Assembly (NCBI RefSeq): GCF_039523175.1
Contig: NZ_BAAAEU010000008.1
Span: 124,001 to 188,000 of the forward strand
Direction: 5' to 3'
Origin: Dokdonella_A soli
GTDB taxonomy: Bacteria > Pseudomonadota > Gammaproteobacteria > Xanthomonadales > Rhodanobacteraceae
Length of the DNA: 64,000 nt
Position numbers and translations under genes: made by a program. A model generated the notes under the pieces. The model was given only the letters and a program-made list of their open reading frames with translations. It ran no database searches and had not been told where the DNA came from. Shown here piece by piece: positions 1 to 9,600 of this stretch. Positions within the stretch are counted from its first letter, which is position 1. Each line of letters begins with the position of its first letter.

Positions 1-411
1 CGCGCAAAAGAAGGTATCGAAGGATTTACGCCCAGCGACTGGGCCCCGAACAGTCCTGCCGACCGGAAGGAGCGACTCAACATTGCGACTCAGTGCGATG
101 GGCTGGCCAGGGATGGAGCCACATATCTTCTCGATGGCCGTTCATATGCGCGCTCCTTGAATCATGTGCGTTACGCACGATCCGATGGAACGGAAGCCGG
201 GAACTTCTTCACGTTTCCGGATTCAGTTTGGAAGATGATCGATGGCGAACTTCCGTGGCAAGGCGCTGTGCGCAACGCAATACTTCGGCGAGCCCTCATG
301 CACGCCGCATTCCGTCTTCATGCGTTTTCGGATCGAATTCTGCCCATCGTTGTCGCGGTGCTCGCAGCGTTGGTCCAGCTATCGCGCTGGATATGGCATG
401 CATGGCACTAG
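1..411 (+). CDS. C-terminal part of an unknown membrane-anchored protein (start outside window)
   Basis: The reading frame is open from the first base and closes at TAG 409-411, so the start lies before the window. The visible 136 residues are soluble and unremarkable until the end, where a hydrophobic stretch (RILPIVVAVLAALVQ, about residues 110-130) followed by Trp and His looks like a C-terminal membrane anchor. A frame that begins at the TTG at 157 is only part of this longer one. I do not recognise the family. It lies just upstream of an excisionase-like gene on the same strand, so it may belong to an integrated element. Confidence 0.5.
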   Translation, partial: RAKEGIEGFTPSDWAPNSPADRKERLNIATQCDGLARDGATYLLDGRSYARSLNHVRYARSDGTEAGNFFTFPDSVWKMIDGELPWQGAVRNAILRRALMHAAFRLHAFSDRILPIVVAVLAALVQLSRWIWHAWH

Positions 412-461
412 AGACTGACAGCAAGATTCGTAAGCGCATTCTCTAACCAGGATGTATCTCC

Positions 462-704
462 ATGTCTGAGCCAAATAAGTTACTTACGCTTGAGAAATGG
501 GCCGAGCGGCTATACGGCGACGCGGCTCCAAGCATAGGAACTTTGCGGCGCTGGGCGAGGGATGCTCGCATTCATCCGAGGCCATACAAGCATGGGCGGA
601 CCTACTTTGTTGAGCCCGATGCAACGTATGTGTCTGAGGAGATGTTTCGCGTGCGTCCGCGCCTAGTGGACAGGATTGGCGCTGGCCGCAGACGGCAAGC
701 ATAG
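462..704 (+). CDS. Excisionase-like small DNA-binding protein
   Basis: This 80-residue protein begins with LTLEKWAERLYG and continues with PSIGTLRRWARDARIHPRP, then a GRTYFVEP wing. The pattern (LT..EW..., ..ST.RRW.R...I.P.P.K.GR.Y.) is that of lambda Xis-type and DUF1233 excisionases, which are winged-helix proteins that bend DNA at attachment sites. The start ATG follows an AGGATG-containing leader. No integrase lies directly beside it; the only intact integrase of the window is 18 kb away at the other end of the accessory region, so a functional pairing is inference. The stop is TAG, in contrast with the late prophage genes further right. Confidence 0.7.
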   Translation: MSEPNKLLTLEKWAERLYGDAAPSIGTLRRWARDARIHPRPYKHGRTYFVEPDATYVSEEMFRVRPRLVDRIGAGRRRQA

Positions 705-726
705 CGATCAAACCGAGATGCGCGAA

Positions 727-1062
727 TCAGACTTCGACCGGCGCGGCAACGACTGGCTTATCGAGAATGCCAGCGGCTCGCTCATAGGGCGCCAGGTCGA
801 TCCGCGCGCGATACTTACGCCGCGGCCTAGCCGCGCCGTCCTCTTTCCGCGCAGCCATCGCCTCGGCGACTTTGCGGCGCTCGGCGGTTTGCTTGATTTC
901 CAGGTCGCGCAGGTAGGCGTCCAAGGTCACGCGCCGGAAAACAGTGTGCTTCTGGTTCAAAGAAACGCCCGGCAGTTGGCCGCTGCTGAACAGCGCCTTT
1001 GTGGAGTCGCGGCCGAGCTTGAGATACGCGGCGGCTTCGGCAAGGGATAGTGTGTCGTTCAA
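727..1062 (-). CDS. Small helix-turn-helix protein
   Basis: The frame is open further upstream, but a TTG at 1062 with a GGAGG Shine-Dalgarno about 8 bases ahead fits best and gives 111 residues. The N-terminus (LSLAEAAAYLKLGRDSTKALF) is an excisionase/MerR-type HTH, followed by a beta-wing (GVSLNQKHTVFRR) and a basic C-terminal tail (RPRRKYRAR). Proteins of this kind act as phage or plasmid regulators or directionality factors. The next gene is divergent. The exact role is unknown. Confidence 0.5.
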   Translation of the reverse strand: MNDTLSLAEAAAYLKLGRDSTKALFSSGQLPGVSLNQKHTVFRRVTLDAYLRDLEIKQTAERRKVAEAMAARKEDGAARPRRKYRARIDLAPYERAAGILDKPVVAAPVEV

Positions 1063-1334
1063 GTCTTGCCTCCCAGCTGCATTTCGGCAATGTGCTTGTG
1101 ATCGTCGCCGCCATAGCGGCTGCGCTCTCCGCGCCCGACTCTTTCGCGCGACGAGTTGAATCATTTCGCCGATCCCGAGTCTGTCCCGAAGATCCAGCGT
1201 GGTCGGCGAGTTTCTGAAGGCTGCTGATCCACCTGTCAAACTAGTTCGTGGTCTGCAGGCGACAGCGCTCTCGACCTTCGTGTGAGAATACCGTTGTGAA
1301 GGCCCTCCCATAGCCTACGTCGCGAGAGTACGCA

Positions 1335-2060
1335 ATGGCTGCTCCTAGCTCGGATGCCGACAAGCAACGCCGCGATCTATACGCGATTTCGATCGGCGCC
1401 ATTCTCTACAACTTGGCGGGTGGCCAATTAAAGCCGGAGTCGAGCACACTCTTCGGCGCGGTCACGCTTGCGAGACCGGGAGTTCTGCTCTGGGGCGCGG
1501 CTGTGCTTTGGGCGTATTTTCTCTGGCGATTTTGGCTTGCGACGCAGGGCGCGATTCATGACCTCCGCGCCGACGTGGATGCAGCAATTTATCGGTCTCG
1601 GACGTTTGCAGAATTCACGCGACGCCGGCTTTTGGCCGTAAAGATTTACTTGGAAAATCGAGCGCAAGAAAGAGATGCCGGGAGACTACAGCTCAACCCA
1701 AGTGAGTCAAAGCAGCTGCGAGAGCAACTGGACGAGCTCGATGAAGTGCTCGCGATGCCGCATGTTGTCTTCGACTTCGATGGGCAAACATTTCTGTCAA
1801 CGTTTAAGAGCTTTTTCGTAGTCAACGAGGATAGGTCCCCAGTAGCGAACATCCTTAGTGCAGGCAACGGAGCTTTAGATGCTGCCACGGCCGCCGCGCC
1901 GTGGCTGGCCCGCGACAGGTGGAGAGTGGTCGCCCGTGCAACATTGGTGGCGCTTGGGACGAAACGTGTTTTCTCGGATAGCTTCCTTCCCTACCTCGTC
2001 GCCATTTGCGCGCCATTGACACTCGCGGCCCGGCTTGTATGGCATTGGGCCCGCCAATAG
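1335..2060 (+). CDS. Unknown protein with two or more membrane segments
   Basis: This 241-residue protein has hydrophobic segments near residues 45-70 (GVLLWGAAVLWAYFLWRFW) and near the C-terminus (YLVAICAPLTLAARLVWHW). Between them is a charged, predicted helical region (residues 75-140, rich in Arg, Glu and Gln) that may form a coiled coil. The ATG at 1335 is the first good start of the frame; the stop is TAG. I do not recognise a family. It converges with the DUF4209-like gene, 73 bases apart, so it is not in the same operon, but it may be part of the same accessory island. Confidence 0.55.
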   Translation: MAAPSSDADKQRRDLYAISIGAILYNLAGGQLKPESSTLFGAVTLARPGVLLWGAAVLWAYFLWRFWLATQGAIHDLRADVDAAIYRSRTFAEFTRRRLLAVKIYLENRAQERDAGRLQLNPSESKQLREQLDELDEVLAMPHVVFDFDGQTFLSTFKSFFVVNEDRSPVANILSAGNGALDAATAAAPWLARDRWRVVARATLVALGTKRVFSDSFLPYLVAICAPLTLAARLVWHWARQ

Positions 2061-2133
2061 ATGACCCGCTCCATGTGGTACTGCGGATTCCGTCGACCAG
2101 ACGGCATGTAGTAGTGATCACCGCGAGAGATCG

Positions 2134-3846
2134 TCAGTGCTTGTCCGGATTGCGCTCACCACCGGCCTCTTTCGCGTCAGACGAATCTTGCATCGCGACG
2201 GGCGAGGCTACGGCCAAGAACATGGCGACTAAAGCCAGAACAGCGACATCCGCATGAGATGCATCCAGTAGGAGGCCATGACAAAGACGATTTCTCAGAT
2301 TGATGCCGTGCTCCCCCACTAGGGCGCAAACAAGAAAGCGCCGCCATGATTCGTCGACGCGCCCTTGCATTGCTTGGATGAGATCTCCAAGCGGTCTGAA
2401 GCCTCCTCTTTGTTCCGCCGTTGCAATGTCTAACACTACTCCGCCGTCCGACTCCACACATGAGCGAGCGAGCGATTCGATCGCAGGGATCAGCATCATC
2501 GCTACAGCCATCGGCGGGGCACCTTCCCACCAATGCAGAAGCGAATCCGCAACCAGGTTTGACGCGGCGGCGTTCGCATTCTTGGCAAGGAGCGCGCTAC
2601 GAAGCTCCGCGGGTTCGATCGTAAATCTGACTGGAAGGTACTGAAGTACTGGCTCGACGAGAAACGTCGCGTCGAGCTGGACTGCGCATCGTTCGATTTC
2701 GCCGAGCTGCTGATCGAATCGCTGCTGCTCAGATTCCACGGGGCGCGCCTGGTTCGTCTCTGGGTCGACAGATAGTTGTGTCGCGATGTTCCCAAGAAGA
2801 CTCCTACCCAACAGGTCCCGGGCAAGTCCCCGGTTTGCTGCATCGTCACCCGAGGGCGACGCTCTTTGGAGTAGGCGCCCAATTGCTTCCCACCAAGTGG
2901 GTGCCGCCAAGAACGCCTCCTGAGTTCGCCGAACTGCCATCTCGTCGACGGGCTGCAATGCCCTAATCTCCTTGAATCCCACAGTGGCAAGGTCGATAGC
3001 GCGAATCCTTTGCAGCAGAGGCCCCCGAATCTCCGGCAGATGCTCCGCAACTACGCTGGCGCGCTGCAAATGAAGTAGCGAAGCGAGCCCCGTTCCATCG
3101 GCGTCTTCCGCTAGACGTTGCGCGTGCTCGACTTGCAAGGCGCGGAGCCGGGCGGGGTCTCCGGCCGCAAGGAGCCGTTCGAGGTCGAGAACCGCCTCAT
3201 ACAAGTAAGTGGTAGCTCCTAGCGTCGCCTTTGCCCTTACGATTCGCTGAGATAGGTCAGCAGGTCGGAATTCACTAGGCGCGTGGACGAGAAGTCTCAG
3301 GTATCCCATGGACACACCGGGTCGAGATATATCGTCAATCGTCCGATTGAATTGCCGTCCCGCAAGCGCATATGCGTCGGTGGTCAGGTCCCTATCGCGC
3401 AGCGCCCGGGCGAGCTCAGATGCTCGGGCTGCGCAGAGCATGCCCTCCAGTCCATCCCAACGATCAGCCAATTCCAGATAGGCCGCAATTGCATGCCGTG
3501 CAGCACGATCTGGTCGCGGCTGAAAGCGACGCTCCCAAACTAAATCGCCCAGACGCGCGATAAGGACCGCTTCGGTGGATAGGGCAAAAGCGTGCGACCA
3601 AAGAGCGACCTGAGCGTCGCTGACGCCCTCCAAGTTCTCAAATCGGCCCTCAGTGCCGAAATCGTGTGGGCGCTTAAGATAGAGACCGAAGGCGATTCGA
3701 AGCGCTTCAACAACGGTCGAGTTGCCATCCGAAATCGCGTCCAACAACTCACATACCTGCGGAAATCTGGACACTGCAGCGGCGCTTGCACTGAGTGCGG
3801 CCATCATCGCATCTATGCTGGCCGCCTTTCGAGGTGCGTCATTCAC
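2134..3846 (-). CDS. Large DUF4209-like protein with RNxxxHG (HEPN-like) motif
   Basis: The protein has 570 residues. Most of it is alpha-helical (HEAT-like in appearance, Leu/Ala/Arg-rich). Close to the C-terminus is NLRNRLCHGLL, about residue 527, the RNxxxHG signature that defines DUF4209; the R-x4-H spacing is also that of HEPN ribonucleases. Upstream, about residues 440-470, the stretch that begins PPMAVAMMLIPAIESLARS is the helix pair usually found ahead of this motif. The final residues are acidic and basic mixed (SSDAKEAGGERNPDKH). The ATG overlaps the end of the upstream coiled-coil gene by 8 bases, so the two are likely translationally coupled. An RNA-targeting or defence function is inference from the motif and the island setting. 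Confidence 0.65.
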   Translation of the reverse strand: MNDAPRKAASIDAMMAALSASAAAVSRFPQVCELLDAISDGNSTVVEALRIAFGLYLKRPHDFGTEGRFENLEGVSDAQVALWSHAFALSTEAVLIARLGDLVWERRFQPRPDRAARHAIAAYLELADRWDGLEGMLCAARASELARALRDRDLTTDAYALAGRQFNRTIDDISRPGVSMGYLRLLVHAPSEFRPADLSQRIVRAKATLGATTYLYEAVLDLERLLAAGDPARLRALQVEHAQRLAEDADGTGLASLLHLQRASVVAEHLPEIRGPLLQRIRAIDLATVGFKEIRALQPVDEMAVRRTQEAFLAAPTWWEAIGRLLQRASPSGDDAANRGLARDLLGRSLLGNIATQLSVDPETNQARPVESEQQRFDQQLGEIERCAVQLDATFLVEPVLQYLPVRFTIEPAELRSALLAKNANAAASNLVADSLLHWWEGAPPMAVAMMLIPAIESLARSCVESDGGVVLDIATAEQRGGFRPLGDLIQAMQGRVDESWRRFLVCALVGEHGINLRNRLCHGLLLDASHADVAVLALVAMFLAVASPVAMQDSSDAKEAGGERNPDKH

Positions 3847-4450
3847 AAGGACGGCCCATCTCCTTCAGCAGGCTCTCAGTCCGCAAAAATTCACGGAGAC
3901 CCGCTTCCAGCTTGGATTTTGTGTCCTCGATTTGAATGAATACCTGTTCTTTCTTACGTGGAGATGGCTCGCTCGATGTGAAATCAGCAACGGCGCGGTT
4001 GAATTCATTGAATCGCCCGATTGCCTCTTCATGGAGCGCTAGAAGCGTGGCCGGGAGGAGCAACCGAATCCGTCCCTCACGAGACGCCCACTCGTTGATA
4101 ATCTCCCGAAGCTCAACCATGAACTCATCTTTCGTTTCAACCATCTTGCCGTCAGGCTCTTCTTTGCGCGCATCGGCTCTCGCCGTGCGCTGGCAGAGAC
4201 GATAGTGTCTATAGAACATCGAGTAATAGTCGAGTATCAGATCAAGGTGGTGCTCGTACGCCGATTTGACAATGCGCATTTCATGTCGCAAGGATTCAAG
4301 CTTTGCATCGAGTGCGGCCTTCTCTGCCTGAAGTATTCGGCTCGCCCAGAGATTTCCCAGCCAGGTGGCGAGACCAATCACGATTACAGCGCCGCCGCCG
4401 AAACTCGCAAGAATTAGGGTGGCCAACCTAAAGACATCGTTTGTCGACAT
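3839..4450 (-). CDS. Membrane-anchored coiled-coil protein
   Basis: The protein has 203 residues with one N-terminal transmembrane segment (ASFGGGAVIVIGLATWLGNL, about residues 15-35) followed directly by a heptad-rich helix (ILQAEKAALDAKLESLRHEM) and more helical, charged sequence to the C-terminus. There is no recognisable enzyme motif. Its last codons overlap the start of the DUF4209-like gene, so both are expected from one transcript, and a membrane-tethered partner or sensor for that protein is a reasonable guess. The ATG at 4450 is preceded by a GC-rich leader without a clear ribosome-binding site. Confidence 0.6.
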   Translation of the reverse strand: MSTNDVFRLATLILASFGGGAVIVIGLATWLGNLWASRILQAEKAALDAKLESLRHEMRIVKSAYEHHLDLILDYYSMFYRHYRLCQRTARADARKEEPDGKMVETKDEFMVELREIINEWASREGRIRLLLPATLLALHEEAIGRFNEFNRAVADFTSSEPSPRKKEQVFIQIEDTKSKLEAGLREFLRTESLLKEMGRPCE

Positions 4451-4536
4451 TTTGGGGCCAGCGCCTCCAGCGGGATCGATGGTTGTCTCAGGCCGCCAGC
4501 TATTCAGGCTGGCAGTTTAGCGTCGCGGCCATTTCA

Positions 4537-5013
4537 TCACCTTAGGGCATCATCCACGGATAACGCAAAGTCTTGAATATTTTCAAGACCTTCGTCAGTC
4601 ACCGCAATCTCGTCGTTGCAGACTTTGTATTCGATAGACGAGGCGACTGACATCTGCTGAAGTAGGTGGCGGGACAGATTGACGTAAAGGTGTTCGTAGA
4701 CGCCCTTGTAGCCAACATCACCGTCGTACTCTGGTTCACCTACGACAACTCTCTTGCCGTTGATCAGCCAGGCGAGGGAGCGACACTTGAGGTACCTCCA
4801 CTCGTCACTTTTGGAATCGACCCCCATGGTCAACTCTCGTAGCTTCTTGTTCTTGACCACGGCTAAGAATGTCAGCCCGGGCGAGCCCTCCTTTTGCGGT
4901 GCCCCACCGATTATCTTGGTGACACCCTCGAACTTGTCATAGGTGATGTACGGCTCGCGTGCGATTGCCGCGTGGCATAGGAAAAGCGCGGCGACGATGA
5001 TCGCGTATCTCAT
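4537..5013 (-). CDS. Secreted protein of unknown function
   Basis: This 158-residue protein starts with a typical Sec signal peptide (RYAIIVAALFLCHAAIA, cleavage likely after IARE or AIA). The mature part contains conserved-looking blocks such as TFLAVVKNKKLRELTMGVD and an IEYKVCNDEIAV segment with a Cys; another Cys lies in YLKCRSLAW, so a disulfide in the periplasm is possible. A GGGAGG-like Shine-Dalgarno (complement of ctcctccc) lies just upstream of the ATG. Family not recognised. It stands alone, about 90 bases from the coiled-coil gene. Confidence 0.6.
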   Translation of the reverse strand: MRYAIIVAALFLCHAAIAREPYITYDKFEGVTKIIGGAPQKEGSPGLTFLAVVKNKKLRELTMGVDSKSDEWRYLKCRSLAWLINGKRVVVGEPEYDGDVGYKGVYEHLYVNLSRHLLQQMSVASSIEYKVCNDEIAVTDEGLENIQDFALSVDDALR

Positions 5014-5076
5014 GACTCCTCCCGTGGCGCGGCAATTTGAAAAATCCAGAATGAAGATCGCATGTCGTCTTGGAAC

Positions 5077-5655
5077 TCAAGCAGCCAATCGGTGCTCATA
5101 GTACGGCCGGTCACGATCGTCGAGTATTGCGTATAGAGCGGCGAGGTTTGACCGATCCGGATTCAGCCAGGCATCAACATGCTCGGACTTGATCGGAATG
5201 ATGCAGCGGTCGTGCCCAGCGGCAGCAACTTCGGGCGGCGGATCGTCGGTGATCGCAGCGAAGGAAAGGAGATCCGGTTCGTCCCTTCCGGTCCAATGCG
5301 ACCACAAGCAAGCGATCAGCATGTCTTGCTGAGGTCTCGACCGAAACTCCAGGACCACGTTCTGCTCCTTCCCGTCCGGCGCCAAGTCGCGGTGTTCCAT
5401 CGCATAGCGGCTAACGTTCTCAAAAAAGGCGTTCGCGACGATGGTGCCGTGTGAGTATCCGAAAAGATCTTTCCAGTAGCCACCCAGGCTATCTCTTCGC
5501 GCGTTGTATGTGCTCGGCAGCTTGACGTCGTTGAATGATGGCTTGCCCGCTGGGCGACATTGGTAGCGCATTAGCTTCACGACGCGACGGCCGTTCTCGA
5601 CGATCATCACGGGGGCGTACCAGCCGGGGAAGATGCGGGAATCTTCGTGCGAGCC
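5077..5655 (-). pseudogene. SRAP (HMCES/YedK-like) gene, N-terminally truncated
   Basis: From about base 5,645 downstream the translation matches the long bacterial SRAP subfamily: RIFPGWYAPVMIVENGRRVV, MRYQCRPAGKP, TYNARRDSL, FGYSHGTIV, then a C-terminal domain ending in YYEHRLAA. SRAP proteins crosslink to abasic sites in single-stranded DNA through Cys2 after the initiator Met. Here that N-terminal part (MCxxx and the following about 100 residues) is absent: the frame stays open upstream to 5,973, but its sequence is unlike the family and runs into the adjacent gene. The catalytic residue is therefore missing and I call it a remnant. The break suggests a recombination junction between 5,645 and 5,797. 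Confidence 0.65.
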
Positions 5656-5797
5656 GTCACGGTCGCTGCCCGCGCATTGTCTCCCCGGACTTTGGCCGTC
5701 CGCAATCTTTGGTTGATCACGAACGGCGAGCGCAACGCACGAAGCAGAGGGCGAGACACGCCAACTAAAGGAAAGCCGCCGAGCCAGAACACCCCGC

Positions 5798-6367
5798 TCA
5801 GCTATCGAAACCGTTCGCAAAGATCGGGTCTGGGAGGGCGAGGTAAATTTCATCGAAGGCCGTGTTGCCGCCGTAATAACCTGCGCCAATGCTGCAATTG
5901 GCCGATTGGGCGTCTGCCGCGGTAATGAAACTCCATTGGTAGGACGACTGCCACGTCGGTGGTCCACCATCACCGACGTAGTACACTTGGGTAACCGCGG
6001 GGGCCGCAGAGTCCCCCGTCATGCAATTCGTGTCGCGGTAGGTCATGCAGGTCATCTCGAAGTCGTCTCCAGTCGGTCCGACTGCATCCAATGCCTGAAA
6101 TCCAATGTTGTATTTGATCTGCGATGTGACCCTGAAGCAGCTGCTGGTGATATGCGCATCGCTGGCCATAGGAAATGCAATCGAGCCGGTGCCGTCGCCG
6201 GTTGCTCCCGAGCCGCTCCAGGAGCATGCGCTAGCGCATGTCCAGCCTGCTATCGACGTCGCGAAGTCGCCATTCGGGATCAGATTTCCCGGCGTGCTGG
6301 CGGCGATGGTGTGAAACACGGCGACGAGGCCGAGGCCGAGGCCGAGAAAGCGAGTGCGGCTCTTCAT
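5798..6367 (-). CDS. Secreted carbohydrate-binding-like protein with IFANGFD tail
   Basis: This 189-residue protein starts at an ATG with AAGGAAG ahead. The signal peptide is FLGLGLGLVAVFHTIAAS. The mature part opens with NLIPNGDFATSIAGW, the hallmark start of CBM4/9-like or discoidin-type beta-sandwich domains, and contains six Cys residues in pairs. The last residues, DPIFANGFDS, resemble the short IFxxGFE/D tails that I associate with exported proteins of Dokdonella and relatives; that link is from memory and is inference here. It is one of the clues to the host taxon. No neighbour indicates a substrate. Confidence 0.6.
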   Translation of the reverse strand: MKSRTRFLGLGLGLVAVFHTIAASTPGNLIPNGDFATSIAGWTCASACSWSGSGATGDGTGSIAFPMASDAHITSSCFRVTSQIKYNIGFQALDAVGPTGDDFEMTCMTYRDTNCMTGDSAAPAVTQVYYVGDGGPPTWQSSYQWSFITAADAQSANCSIGAGYYGGNTAFDEIYLALPDPIFANGFDS

Positions 6368-6491
6368 GGCTTCCTTGATTGAGGATGTCGGCAGGCGCAC
6401 AGCGCGCGATTTGCGGCATCCTCGGAACAAGGTCGCCTGACAGCGATCATAGCGCATCGCTCATTCGACCCGTGACGATTTCGAGCGCAGC

Positions 6492-6667
6492 TCAGTTCAA
6501 CGTTCGTCGATCTCCCAAACGCACCCACATCCTTACCACCTCGCACGCCTCCTCCTCCTTCGAGGCGTGGCACAGCTCGAAGCCTGGCCCATCGATGCCG
6601 CAATAGTCGGCGTACAGCGTGATCGGCGCGGCGTGATCTCGGTCAGTAATGTGTAACGTTTCGTCAT
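6492..6667 (-). pseudogene. Short tail-region ORF, apparently frameshifted
   Basis: An ATG (6667) overlaps the TGA of the tape-measure gene, a typical phage arrangement, and starts MTKRYTLLT. That frame closes soon in a run of Arg codons. In another frame the same stretch reads RDHAAPITLYADYCGIDGPG and later FELCHASKEEEACEVV, ending at TGA 6492, which looks like real protein. A one-base loss near the ACC-GAG codons would join the two. Either a pseudogene, a sequencing error or a programmed shift is possible; the first is most likely because prophage sequence stops here. Confidence 0.4.
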
Positions 6668-9600
6668 GCGATAGCCCCCCGGCTGCTGCGTGGCATGTTG
6701 CTGTTCAAGCGGCGGTTGAGCGCGTCACCGATGGCCGAGCCGATCGCGGCGGCATTGCTGCTATTGATGCCGTGCGTGCTGTGTCCGGTCGGAGTGCCCG
6801 GACCTTGACCATTGATCGCGGCAACTACACGCATGAAGCCGTCCTTGAGTTCCTGCACAATCGACTTCGTGTTGTTTCCGCTGGAATCGGTCTGCTTCTG
6901 GATCGCCGCCATGTACTTTGCAAAATCGGCATCCGATTTGATGCCCAAGCCCTTTTCAATGTCGGCCTGCTTGACGCCCATGTCCTTGATGACTTGCTGG
7001 ACCGTCTCACCCTTGGCTGCGGCGATCTCCGCGATCTGCTGCGCGAGCGTCTGGTACTGAGTCAGGGTCGCCGCCGCTTGAAGGGTGGCCTGTTCTTTGA
7101 GCAGCGCATCGAGCCGCGCCTGATCCGCGGCCGTGAACGAGCTGCTGCTACTGCTAGAACCTCCTGCGCCAGCGCCTCCGGCGTGCTGCGTATGGTCGCC
7201 GATCGCCTAGACCTGATTGAACAGGTCCACATAAGCTTGGCTACTGGCGTAGAGCTGGCGACCGATTGTCAGCACCTGCGACGGCGTGACCGTGCCGGCC
7301 ATCTACCCCTGCAAGGCGATTTGCAGTTTCTGCGCGTCGTTCAGCGGCGACAGGTTGCCGAGCAGCAGCGCAATCGCGGCCGTCGCGTTCTGCGCCGCAG
7401 ACTGCATCGCGCTGCCGAACGATTGCACCGAGCTGGTCGCGTGACCAGCCAAGCCTTGCAGGCGCGAAATCTCGGCGCTGACTTCCGACAGGCTGCCTTG
7501 CGTGGTCAGCCCGAGCGAGAACGCCAGTGATTGCGCGGACGCTTCGAGCTACGTCACCAGCGCCGCCATCTGGTTCGCGGCTTGCTGGTGGATGTTGACG
7601 AGATCGGAGGTTGCGGCCCCTTCCGCTCCCGCGGCCTTCGCCAAGGCGTTCGCCTGGTCGATATTGGCCTTCATCGTGTCGTTGATCTTCGCGAGTCCCG
7701 CCTCGAAGTTGTCAACGTAGGTGGCCGCCGGCTTGAACTGCGCCGTGAATTTGTCGTACGCGTTCTGTGCGGCGGCGAGACGCGCATACGTCTGCGTCAG
7801 CGACTCGCCGGCCGATTGCAGGCCCTCCACGAACTTCATCACGCTAACCAGCGTCGTGCCGGATTGCGACGCGAGGAAATGCAGGCCGTTCTTCAGGTCG
7901 GTGTTGGCCGCCTGCGCAGCGCCCGCGAAGTCCTGCACGCCCTTGAACAAGGCATCCGCGTTGCCCTGCAACTTGGAGACGAACTGCGACGCGCCGAGAC
8001 CCATCTTGTCGAGCACGGCGAGGAAGCTATCCGCCTGTAACCGCTCGGCGAACTGCGCCTGCGTTTCGTTATGGTAGGTCTGGCCGAGTACAACGGACGT
8101 GGTATCGCCCGTCAGCTTGCCGTTCTTGTCGAATTTGGCGCTGAACGTGCCGCCTACAACCGTTGCGGCCGTTTCTCCGAATTGCTTGGCGAATGCGGTA
8201 ACGCCCGATTTCAGCTAATCATAGAACGCCGTCGCGGCATCCTTCGCCTGCTGGCTCGGATCGACCGTTTTCCAGTCCCACCACGAGCCGCCGAACAGCG
8301 GCTTTTTGCCCTTGATGGACAGCCCTTCCGTCGCGGTAGCGCCCGAGCTGGTGACATTCAGACCCGCTTCGCCGCCCTGGACCTTGCCGGCAGTTCCGAA
8401 CAGGCCGCCGCCCGTGAGCATGTCCACCGCCATTGCAGCGAGCGCGATCCATCCGACGACGGGGATGGCGGCCATGCCAGCCGCCGCGCCGGCGCCGAGG
8501 GTGGCGCCGCCCGCCATCGCAGCGCCGCCCGCCGCCAATCCTGCGCCGGCAAAGTAGGTGCCAACACCGTAGGCAGCGCCGCCCGCCAAGCCAGCCGCGC
8601 CACCGCCCGCATTCTGGAATTCGTTGTAGCCGGCATAGATGCCGCCTGCGACGCCCAGCGCCTATCCGAACCCCGAGCCGTAGCCGCCATATCCGGGGAC
8701 AGACGTGCCGCCGTAAGGCATGTTCACGCCCATGCCGCCGACATTCATCACGGAGCCGGAGTTACCCGCCCAGAAATCCGTGGCGATATTCCCCATGCCG
8801 CCGCTGAATCCCTGCCATAGCGTTTTGCCAGCTCCGTAGATGCTGGTTGCGTCGCCGAACAGGCTGTTCGCCGTTCCGCCACTGGCCGTCGAAGTGAAAT
8901 TCGGCGAGCCGGATCCACCGCTTAGCAGGCTCATGCCGGCCTGCGCCACGCCACCATACGAAAACCCGTAGGCGTTCCCGCTGCCGAATAGGGACGATAC
9001 GAGCGGCCCCAGCACTTTGAGCTTGAGGTATTCGCCAATGATCTGCGCGATGAAGTTCTTGACCGTGCCGATGATCGATTGGCCGAGGTCGTGCCAGGAT
9101 TTGATCTAGCCGGTGAAGAATTGGCCGAACGCGTCGGTAAGCGATGTCAGGCCGGACTCGGCGATGCGCTGGTATTCCTCCTGAGCCTTCGTCACATTCT
9201 TGATGGCCGCTTCGTTGGCAATGATCGCGGCATTGATAGCGAGCAGATCCGGCTTTTGTTTCGCCAGCGCATCCGTCAGCTTTTGGAGGTCGGTGATATG
9301 CACGCCATAGAGGTCGTGGCCCTCTTTCAGAGCCCTGGCGATCTCCTTGTCGGTTTCAAGCTCAGCCTTTTGCATTGGGCCGAGCATCTGACCTGACGCA
9401 ATGATGCTTTGGAGCTTCGTCACCTACTGATCGATGATGTCGTTCTTTTCACGCAGCGCCTGCACGGTGTCGTCAGCAGCCTTCGCGGCATCCTGCTCGC
9501 CCTACGTGTACTCGGCGATCTTCTTGTTGTACGCGTCCTAGTTGATGACCCCGTTCACAAGCTCGGTGTTTGCGGCAACCATCGCCGTCTCAAAGTCGTT

